Source: an uncultured Bacteroidales bacterium (GTDB lineage: Bacteria; Bacteroidota; Bacteroidia; Bacteroidales; UBA932). Taken from it: a DNA stretch of 7,085 nt. Made by a program: the position numbers and the translations under genes. Within the stretch, counting starts at the first letter, position 1; each line of letters begins with the position of its first letter. The DNA lies in assembly GCA_905235615.1 (NCBI GenBank), contig CAJOMB010000079.1, positions 1 to 7,085 of the forward strand, read 5' to 3'. The notes under the pieces were generated by a model that made no database searches, had not been told where the DNA came from, and saw only the letters and a list, made by a program, of their open reading frames with translations. Shown in pieces: positions 1 through 5,843 of the stretch.

Positions 1-1302
1 CCCTGCGCCCACGGATCGGCCATCTTCACCCGCGGTGAAACCCAGTCCCTGGCCACCGTTACCCTGGGCACCAAGATGGACATGAAGGAAATGGACGAGG
101 TGCTCATCCAGGACGACCAGCAGTTTGTCCTTCACTACAACTTCCCTCCTTTCGCCACCGGCGAAGCCAAACCCCAGCGCGGCACCGGCCGTCGCGAAAT
201 CGGCCACGGCAACCTGGCCATGCGCGCCCTCAAGCCCGTGATTCCCACGGCTCCCGAATTCCCTTACGCCGTGCGCGTAGTTTCCGATATCCTGGAATCC
301 AACGGTTCCTCTTCCATGGCTTCCGTCTGCGGCGGCTGCCTGGCCCTGATGGATGCCGGTGTCAAGATCACCAAGCCGGTGGCCGGTGTGGCCATGGGCC
401 TGATCACCGACGCCGAGCACCCCAACGACCGCTACGCCATCCTCACCGACATCCTGGGTGACGAAGACCACCTCGGAGACATGGACTTCAAGGTAACCGG
501 TACCAAGGACGGTATCACCGCCACCCAGATGGATATCAAGGTGGACGGTCTGTCCTACGAAGTGCTGGAGAAAGCCCTGGAGCAGGCCCGTCAGGGACGC
601 CTCCACATCATGGGCGAAATGCTCAAGACCATCCCCGAGCCGCGTGAGGACTTCAAGCCCTTCGTGCCCCGCATGGTCCAGATCGAGGTGGCTTCCGAGT
701 TCATCGGCGCCATCATCGGAAAGGGTGGAGAAACCATCCAGGGCATGCAGAAGGAATTCGGCACCACCATCACCATCGACGAGGTGGACAACGGAGACGG
801 CACCACCAAGGGCGTGGTGGATATCTTCGGCACCGACAAGGCTGCCATGGATGCCACGCTGGAGCGCATCAAGGGTATCTGCGCCGTTCCCGAGGCCGGC
901 CAGGTGTACCACGGCAAGGTGGTGAGCATCCTGGAATTCGGCGCCTTCATCGAGATTCTGCCCGGTAAGGAAGGCCTCCTCCACGTGAGCGAGATTGCCT
1001 GGACCAAGACCGAGAAGGTGGAGGACGTCCTGAAGGTGGGCGACGAGGTGGATGTGAAACTCCTCGAAATCGATGCCAAGACCGGCAAGATGCGCCTGTC
1101 TATGCGCGCCCTCACGGAGAAGCCCGAAGGCTATGTGGAACCCAAGCGCGAACCCCGTGGCCCGCGCCGCGAAGGTGACCGCAGGGACCGCGGCCCGCGT
1201 CGTGACGGCGACCGCGGACCCCGCCGGGACAACAACAAGCCCCGCAAGCCCCGCTTCGAGAACAACGACGAGCCCAAGAACAACGAGCCGGACGTGTTCT
1301 AA
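1..1302 (+). CDS. pnp: Polyribonucleotide nucleotidyltransferase (PNPase), 3' part; 5' end outside window
   Basis: PNPase degrades RNA 3' to 5' by phosphorolysis, releasing nucleoside diphosphates, and acts in mRNA turnover in the cytoplasm. The reading frame is open from base 1 and gives 433 residues. Visible in order: the start of the second RNase PH core ([14 protein letters not shown], residues 4-17), the NFPPFATGE segment, [13 protein letters not shown] (about 95-107), and [13 protein letters not shown] (150-162), which carries the conserved catalytic/metal-binding aspartates. A KH domain with GAIIGKGG (236-243) and an S1 domain (about 300-371, [15 protein letters not shown]) follow. The last 60 residues are a basic, low-complexity Arg/Gly/Asp tail ending in DVF. 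Everything from the second core to the stop is intact; roughly the first 40% of the usual 700-750 residues lies upstream of the window. A methionine codon at 76 is internal, not the start. The gene ends at a strong terminator. Family assignment is very secure. Confidence 0.98.
   Translation, partial: PCAHGSAIFTRGETQSLATVTLGTKMDMKEMDEVLIQDDQQFVLHYNFPPFATGEAKPQRGTGRREIGHGNLAMRALKPVIPTAPEFPYAVRVVSDILESNGSSSMASVCGGCLALMDAGVKITKPVAGVAMGLITDAEHPNDRYAILTDILGDEDHLGDMDFKVTGTKDGITATQMDIKVDGLSYEVLEKALEQARQGRLHIMGEMLKTIPEPREDFKPFVPRMVQIEVASEFIGAIIGKGGETIQGMQKEFGTTITIDEVDNGDGTTKGVVDIFGTDKAAMDATLERIKGICAVPEAGQVYHGKVVSILEFGAFIEILPGKEGLLHVSEIAWTKTEKVEDVLKVGDEVDVKLLEIDAKTGKMRLSMRALTEKPEGYVEPKREPRGPRREGDRRDRGPRRDGDRGPRRDNNKPRKPRFENNDEPKNNEPDVF
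1159..1239 (+). repeat. GPRR[DE]-type repeats in the PNPase C-terminal tail
   Basis: Three copies of an eight-residue unit, [16 protein letters not shown] and GPRRDNNK, follow the S1 domain; three residues (RDR) separate copies one and two, and copies two and three are adjacent. The tail is predicted to be disordered and basic, similar to RGG-like RNA-binding tails. E. coli PNPase has a different, shorter tail. A role in RNA binding or partner contact is inference. Confidence 0.7.
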
Positions 1303-1325
1303 GCACAACTGAATCTGTTAAAAGA

Positions 1326-1356
1326 GGCTGACCAAAAAAATTGGTCAGCCTTTTTT
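1326..1356. terminator. Rho-independent terminator between convergent genes, probably bidirectional
   Basis: A perfect 10-bp stem (GGCTGACCAA at 1326-1335 pairing with TTGGTCAGCC at 1341-1350) closes an AAAAA loop and is followed by six T residues at 1351-1356, ideal for ending pnp 23 bp after its stop. Read on the minus strand, the same hairpin is followed by TCTTTT (complement of 1320-1325), a weaker but usable U-tract for the convergent regulator gene. The last two T residues (1355-1356) also form part of that gene's TAA stop, so the two transcription units overlap at the terminator. Confidence 0.93.
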
Positions 1357-3871
1357 ATGCGTAGCCGAAGGAATCGGTGGAGGAAACGCTGTCATAGGAG
1401 CGGGAATAGTCTTCGTCATATTCCCGCTTGTATTGGGAAATGTAGGCCTGGTAGGCCGATCGGGCATCTTCTTCGCGTCCTTGCTGGCGATAGGCCTGGA
1501 CTCTGCCGGCGAGGGCATCTTCGTCCAAAGGGTCGTTCTGACAGAGGATGTCGGCGCAGAGGAGGACGTTGCCATATTCTTTCAGGGAGAGGCGGCGCCA
1601 CAATTCCTGCTGAACCAGGGGATAGAGTTTTTCGTTGGTCGCTTCTTTCATCTTGTCAAAGAGCGGGTCCGATTCGCCCCGCAGGAACTTGCCGCGGGCG
1701 AGCAGGCGAAGCAGCAGGTCCTTTTCTTTCTGCGGCTCTGTGAGCATTTTCTGAACGTCCATGTAGTCGCAATGGAAAGAAGGTCCGGTTCGAAGGATAA
1801 AGCTGCCCTCTTCGAAGACGATGCTCACGTCCTCCAGTTGCGAAAGGGCTTTGCGGAGTTTGTTCATGGTGACGTTGCACAGGTTTTTGGCCCGGTTGTC
1901 GTCTTTGTCCGGCCACAGGCTGGCTTTCAGGCGCTTGGAACTCACACCCTTCTCTCCTCCATACAGGAGCAGTAGAAGCATGTGGCGGAGTTTTTCGCTG
2001 AAAATAACGGAAATGTCTTCCTCCCGGGGGTCGTAAACGGCAAAATCACCGAAGAGGAACACGGCGTTGGGCGCCTTGTCCATCGGCGTCAGCGGCCCGC
2101 GCTGAATGCCTGTGCCCGCATTCTTCCGGGACCGGAGGTTCCGCCCGCGAAGGTAAACCACCGCGAAGGCTACAATCAGAAGGATGAGGAAAAGGAGGAA
2201 CAGACCACGGCGCAAGTAGGTAACGGCCAGGGTGGACAGTTTCCGTTCCATGGGCGGGAAGGACAGGGTGTACACGGTGACGCGGGAGTCAATGTCGTTG
2301 GTGGATTCCTCCGTGACAGCAATCAGTTTATAGAGACGCTCGTCATAATAGAGGTTGGCGTTGGTGGTGATGTGGTCCGAATTCATCGGCAGCGGATTGG
2401 CATAGCGCGTGGAGGAACCGTCACGCAGGGAGAAACGACAGAGCTGCAGCTCCGTGTCCGTGTAGCTTTCCGGGTAGAAGAGGGTGTAGAAACAGCCGTC
2501 ACCGGGCAGGACCAAATTGCGCACAGGCACTTTGTTGGGCTCCTGGGCATCCAACTCCCACAGTTTGCGGGCGGTAAGGGTTTCCGGATCGATTTCGAAA
2601 AAGTCGTACAGATACTGTCGGCCGACGATATGGTCGCCGATTTCATTGCCCATGCCGCCAAAAAGGTAGATTTTGTCCGTCGATGCGTCCCAGCCTGCCG
2701 CAGAGAAATAGCGGGGCCAGACCGCGTCGCCGCGCAAGGGGCCCATCTTTTCCCATCCGTCCCCAGTCTGTCTGTAGAACTGATTGCTGTACAGACGGTT
2801 GCCGAATCCGCCGAAGAGGTAGTGACTGTGACGGAGGGTGTCGGTGATAAGGTCGTGGTGGTGCAACTGGGTGGGAAATTGCCAGGTGGAGAGCACGGTC
2901 CATTCGTGCGTGTCCTTGTCCAAGCGGGCCATCGTGGGGGTGCCGGCAAGCTCCCGGCCCTCGTGGAACACTTCGTAACAGTAATAGCCGTCTTCAGCGG
3001 GGAAACTGGCCCCCAGAAAGGTGTGGAGGGGATTGTGTCCGGTCCGGTATTGCATCACGGCCTCCCTTCCCATTGACACGAGGGTGAGGGAATCCGAGCC
3101 GATGATATAGACTTGATGGCGGTCGGCATCGTACCCGCAGGTGCTGAAGCGGGGGCTGAAGCGGCTGTAAACCTTTTTCCATTGCATCCGCTCCCTGTTC
3201 AGCCATTCAGGATTGGACACTTTGCCGATAACCCGGTTGCCGGAGCTGTGGACCCGGTTGCCGGAATCTTCGTCCAGCGGGATGTTCCAGTGCATGCGGT
3301 CCGCCGTGATGGAGAGCCGGCGCATGTCAAAGGAGGGGACGTCAATCCGGTATTTGTTCTTGCCAAAACTCAGGACAATTCGCATGTCTTCCAGCAAGGG
3401 CTGCTCCGCGCCCGCGACATACCGTCCCACTTGCAGGGCGACACTGTCCCGCTTCGGGTACAGGCAGAAGCGGACAGGCAGCCAGTCGCCGGGCTGCAAT
3501 TCCGACTTGGGGATGCTCAACTGCGTAATGAACCGGTGCCCTTCCCAGATGACACGGAACAGCAGTCCGTCCCCCTGGCTGTCATAAAACAGGCAGATGC
3601 CACCGGGGTTGTTTTCTTCTTTCACACTGCCGGCCCGGAAGATGTAGCCCACGTCCTGGTCCTGCGTGGGGGCGAAGTCGAAGCGGACGGAAAGGGAGTC
3701 GGTGAAGCTGTTTCGTATGCGGAAACTCATGCTGGTACGGTCCTCGATGGAATAATCCATCCCACGGAAATGCAGGCCCTGCGCCCCCGTCGGCCAGCAG
3801 GACAGGACGGTCCAGATAAAAAGCGTCCCACCCCACTTTTGAACAATCTGTTTAAAAACGCCCCTGTTCAT
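1355..3871 (-). CDS. Membrane-spanning one-component regulator: LamG-like + kelch propeller + TM + SARP-type winged helix
   Basis: The 838-residue product appears to join a periplasmic sensor to a cytoplasmic DNA-binding domain. Residues 1-31 look like a signal peptide (hydrophobic GTLFIWTVL, possible cleavage near TGA-Q). Residues about 36-190 are beta-rich and resemble a LamG/concanavalin-like fold (VRFDF, GYIFRAG, closing VPSFDMRRLSI). Residues about 230-545 contain kelch-like blades with GG doublets (HYLFGGFGN at 350-358, IYLFGGMGN at 401-409). One TM helix spans about 556-574. The cytoplasmic part has an OmpR/SARP-type winged helix at about 603-698, with LLLLLYGG, LKASLWPD and the likely recognition helix VTMNKLRKAL (667-676), then a helical BTAD/TPR-like region (about 700-815) and an acidic Tyr/Ser-rich end. 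No receiver or kinase domain is present, so signalling would be direct across the membrane, as in ToxR/CadC. It is divergent from the lipoprotein operon, which it probably controls. The start is placed by the signal peptide and the promoter 17 bp upstream. Architecture is well supported; ligand and targets are inferred. Confidence 0.88.
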   Translation of the reverse strand: MNRGVFKQIVQKWGGTLFIWTVLSCWPTGAQGLHFRGMDYSIEDRTSMSFRIRNSFTDSLSVRFDFAPTQDQDVGYIFRAGSVKEENNPGGICLFYDSQGDGLLFRVIWEGHRFITQLSIPKSELQPGDWLPVRFCLYPKRDSVALQVGRYVAGAEQPLLEDMRIVLSFGKNKYRIDVPSFDMRRLSITADRMHWNIPLDEDSGNRVHSSGNRVIGKVSNPEWLNRERMQWKKVYSRFSPRFSTCGYDADRHQVYIIGSDSLTLVSMGREAVMQYRTGHNPLHTFLGASFPAEDGYYCYEVFHEGRELAGTPTMARLDKDTHEWTVLSTWQFPTQLHHHDLITDTLRHSHYLFGGFGNRLYSNQFYRQTGDGWEKMGPLRGDAVWPRYFSAAGWDASTDKIYLFGGMGNEIGDHIVGRQYLYDFFEIDPETLTARKLWELDAQEPNKVPVRNLVLPGDGCFYTLFYPESYTDTELQLCRFSLRDGSSTRYANPLPMNSDHITTNANLYYDERLYKLIAVTEESTNDIDSRVTVYTLSFPPMERKLSTLAVTYLRRGLFLLFLILLIVAFAVVYLRGRNLRSRKNAGTGIQRGPLTPMDKAPNAVFLFGDFAVYDPREEDISVIFSEKLRHMLLLLLYGGEKGVSSKRLKASLWPDKDDNRAKNLCNVTMNKLRKALSQLEDVSIVFEEGSFILRTGPSFHCDYMDVQKMLTEPQKEKDLLLRLLARGKFLRGESDPLFDKMKEATNEKLYPLVQQELWRRLSLKEYGNVLLCADILCQNDPLDEDALAGRVQAYRQQGREEDARSAYQAYISQYKREYDEDYSRSYDSVSSTDSFGYA
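3231..3265 (-). repeat. 21-bp-period in-frame duplication inside the regulator gene
   Basis: ACCCGGTTGCCGGA occurs at 3231-3244 and again at 3252-3265, a 21-bp shift. On the minus strand this encodes SGNRVHS followed by SGNRV (residues 203-214), in the linker between the LamG-like domain and the propeller. The 14 identical bases fit a replication-slippage duplication that kept the frame. Confidence 0.75.
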
Positions 3872-3888
3872 TTTGAATATTTTTAAAA

Positions 3889-3920
3889 CAAAGGTATTAT
3901 TTTTTTGCGGTTAACCCAAA
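3889..3920 (-). promoter_or_regulatory. Bacteroidetes-type promoter of the regulator gene
   Basis: On the minus strand a perfect -7 element TACCTTTG (3889-3896, consensus TAnnTTTG) is preceded by TTTG (3917-3920) with a 20-bp spacer, matching the Bacteroidetes primary sigma factor -33/-7 pattern. A second TTTG at 3927-3930 is a less well spaced alternative. Transcription would begin near 3882-3884, leaving an A/T-rich leader of only about a dozen bases and no Shine-Dalgarno sequence, as is common in this phylum. Confidence 0.75.
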
Positions 3921-3953
3921 TTTTTTCAAAAATAATGATTAATTAACCCGCAA
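3905..3953. promoter_or_regulatory. Candidate operator: TTAACCC direct repeat and imperfect inverted repeat
   Basis: TTAACCC occurs at 3911-3917 and 3943-3949, start-to-start 32 bp, about three helical turns. The left copy is part of the palindrome GGTTAACC (3909-3916). The wider sequences TTGCGGTTAA (3905-3914) and TTAACCCGCAA (3943-3953) also form an inverted repeat apart from one extra base. The left copy overlaps the -33 element of the regulator promoter and the right copy lies where the -33 region of the opposite promoter should be. This is a plausible binding site for the adjacent winged-helix regulator, since OmpR/SARP-type domains often bind direct repeats. Regulator binding is inferred. 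Confidence 0.45.
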
Positions 3954-3969
3954 TTTAATCTTTCGCCAT

Positions 3970-3977
3970 TTACTTTG
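3970..3977 (+). promoter_or_regulatory. Probable -7 element for the lipoprotein operon
   Basis: TTACTTTG, followed by C, differs from TAnnTTTG at one defined position and lies 24 bp before the ATG at 4002. No convincing TTTG is found 17-23 bp upstream; that region holds TTAACCC instead. A promoter with a good -7 and a poor -33 element would be expected to need an activator, in keeping with the neighbouring regulator. The leader would be roughly 15-20 bases. Confidence 0.5.
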
Positions 3978-4001
3978 CATCCAGTAAACGCGCGAAAACT
4001 A

Positions 4002-5828
4002 ATGACCCGTATTGTCTCCAGCTGTTTCTTTCTGCTGTTCTCCGTCCTTTCCATGACGGCGGGCGTATCGTGCAACAAGGGCATGGCGGGCAGCGGAGAC
4101 GTACAGGTTCCCCCTCCGGCAATGGATGCCGTTGTCTATACAGACCTCCACGATCCCATCGGAGACGCCGGCCAGTTCTACATGCCGGAGGAGCCCCGTG
4201 TTCCGCAGCGCTACTGGACCTGCGTTGACATGATGTCCTACGGCCTCCCCTACCAGCTTCTTTGCGAATCCGTCGCCGGTCTGGTGAACGGCGCCTTCCA
4301 GGAAGGCCGTTCGGATGTGGCCGTCTGGCTGGATATCGACTCTGAATCCTACAACAATGCCAAGTCCTTCATAGGTAAGGAAGTCGGTCGTCAAACGGCC
4401 TTCGAGCTTTGCTTCAAGGAGTACGGCCCCTTCGACGGCGCCCGTGTTCAGGTGAAAGATATATTCCGGGGGGTGTATGTACTTTGTGATGTAAATGCCT
4501 GCCCGGAGAGTTCCGTGGTGGCATCGGTGGCCGCGCATGTGTTCCAGGCCCCCATCGTGGACGTCTCCATAGAGGAGCGCTTCATTGCCGAAGGCTATTC
4601 CCTGAAATATGACGCCCGGCACAAGACCACGGAGGACGCCTGGCGGGAATTCAAGGACCGCTGCCGGAACGACGCCCTGGTCATGATGCCCGTAGGCACC
4701 GCCGAGCTCCGCAACTACTCCATTTGCAACCATCTTTTCACGGTGAACCTGTGCAAGTTGCGCGACAGCGTGGACGGCGGCATGAACAGCGTCCTGATGG
4801 ACGAGGTGCTCCGCTGGCTCCGGCCCAATGCTCCGGTCCTGGGCTGGGAAGGCGGTCCCTTCGGCGAGGATGAATTCGTCGGGAAAGTCTCCCGGCACGG
4901 CCACTTGATGCTGGCCGCCGACTGGTGCTACAACACTTCGCTCACCGCCGCCGGCGCCCGGCAGCGTCAGCCGCAGGCCCTTGCACCCGTCATCAACCCG
5001 CGCACCATAGATTATAATCAGAAGAAGAACTTCGTCACGTACATCCTCACCGACGGCGACAATTTCCAGTGGCTGATGGGGGACGGCTTCGTGAAAGATT
5101 TCTACACCCTTTCCTCCCGCACGGAGACGCGCATGAGCTATACGCTGTGCGCCCAGGCGATGGCGGAGTTGTCCCCGGACCGATACGACATGCTGATGAG
5201 CCGCTGCGGACCGGACAACACCCTCATGGAAACCTTCGGCGGCGGCTATTTCTATGCCGATACCTACGCCCAGGCCACCGACCGCCGCTCCGAGAGCCTC
5301 ACGGCCCTTGCGGAGCGTACGGGCGCGCACATGCGCCAGCACCGGCTGAAAGTGTTGCAGCTGACCGCCTGGCGGGCCTTCTGCCCGGAGGCCCTGGAAG
5401 CCTACCAGGCCTTTGTGGACGCCAACGACGAGCTGGAAGGCATCTATGTGATTCAATATTCTCCCTACACGGGCGGCAACGGCGAAATCCGCTGGTTCAC
5501 CAACAGGCAAGGCTATGACATTCCCGTCATCAGTGCCAAATATGCCCTCTGGGCGGGCTTGGACACGAATGTGGGCGGCGGCAATCCCAAACAGGTCTCC
5601 GACCGCATGAAGGCGTATGAGCCGGACGGGGAAAGCTCCTGGTCGTTCTGCACGGTGCACGCCTGGAGCAGCTTCGCCGGCCTCCGGTCCTCCGATGCCG
5701 TTCAGAACTGCATGCTGCAGCTGCCGGAGCGCTTCCAGGCCGTATCGGCGCAGGAACTGGTGTGGCGGGTGCGAATGGCCTATCGGCCGGAACAGACGAA
5801 AACATATCTTACACATATCCAAAACTAA
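4002..5828 (+). CDS. GxGYxYP-family lipoprotein, putative glycoside hydrolase
   Basis: The 608-residue protein belongs to the GxGYxYP family of Bacteroidetes, named for a sequence motif and annotated as putative glycoside hydrolases; the reaction is not established. Residues 1-24 form a lipoprotein signal peptide (hydrophobic CFFLLFSVLSM, then AGVSC with Cys24 as lipidation site). Recognisable family segments are an N-terminal part with YWTCVDMMSYGLPYQ (about 71-85), the strongly conserved-looking VTYILTDGDNFQW (345-357), the name motif as GGGYFYA (413-419, final Pro replaced by Ala), IQYSPYTG (484-491) and VHAWSSF (552-558). Acidic residues in TDGDN are candidate catalytic or metal-binding positions, by inference only. 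Few acidic residues follow Cys24, so surface exposure is less obvious than for the next gene. The ATG at 4002 is chosen over an in-frame TTG at 3975 because the TTG overlaps the -7 element and would add a charged extension ahead of the signal peptide. The next gene starts 15 bp after its stop, suggesting an operon. Confidence 0.88.
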   Translation: MTRIVSSCFFLLFSVLSMTAGVSCNKGMAGSGDVQVPPPAMDAVVYTDLHDPIGDAGQFYMPEEPRVPQRYWTCVDMMSYGLPYQLLCESVAGLVNGAFQEGRSDVAVWLDIDSESYNNAKSFIGKEVGRQTAFELCFKEYGPFDGARVQVKDIFRGVYVLCDVNACPESSVVASVAAHVFQAPIVDVSIEERFIAEGYSLKYDARHKTTEDAWREFKDRCRNDALVMMPVGTAELRNYSICNHLFTVNLCKLRDSVDGGMNSVLMDEVLRWLRPNAPVLGWEGGPFGEDEFVGKVSRHGHLMLAADWCYNTSLTAAGARQRQPQALAPVINPRTIDYNQKKNFVTYILTDGDNFQWLMGDGFVKDFYTLSSRTETRMSYTLCAQAMAELSPDRYDMLMSRCGPDNTLMETFGGGYFYADTYAQATDRRSESLTALAERTGAHMRQHRLKVLQLTAWRAFCPEALEAYQAFVDANDELEGIYVIQYSPYTGGNGEIRWFTNRQGYDIPVISAKYALWAGLDTNVGGGNPKQVSDRMKAYEPDGESSWSFCTVHAWSSFAGLRSSDAVQNCMLQLPERFQAVSAQELVWRVRMAYRPEQTKTYLTHIQN

Positions 5829-5843
5829 TTTAACCCATTAACA

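Noticed and set aside
591..1115. Minus-strand open frame inside pnp
   Set aside because: It is antisense to the highly conserved KH and S1 regions of PNPase and has no start context or homology that I recognise.
1982..3886. Plus-strand open frames inside the regulator gene (1982-3076, 3113-3886)
   Set aside because: They lie antisense to a continuous 838-codon gene with clear domain order, promoter and terminator, and their translations show no domain.
3975..4001. TTG at 3975 as start of the GxGYxYP lipoprotein
   Set aside because: It falls within the probable -7 promoter element and would place HPVNARKL before a signal peptide that begins naturally at the ATG at 4002.
4476..4486. TATGTACTTTG inside the GxGYxYP gene as an internal promoter
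   Set aside because: Spacing within the element does not fit TAnnTTTG, there is no -33 partner that I can see, and it lies in a coding stretch with no gene start nearby.
3999..5822. Long open frame on the minus strand (about 607 codons) opposite the GxGYxYP gene
   Set aside because: It mirrors the real gene almost end to end. G/C-rich third positions suppress stops in the antisense frame; the protein is rich in Gly/His/Val with no recognisable domain, while the plus frame has a lipobox and family motifs.
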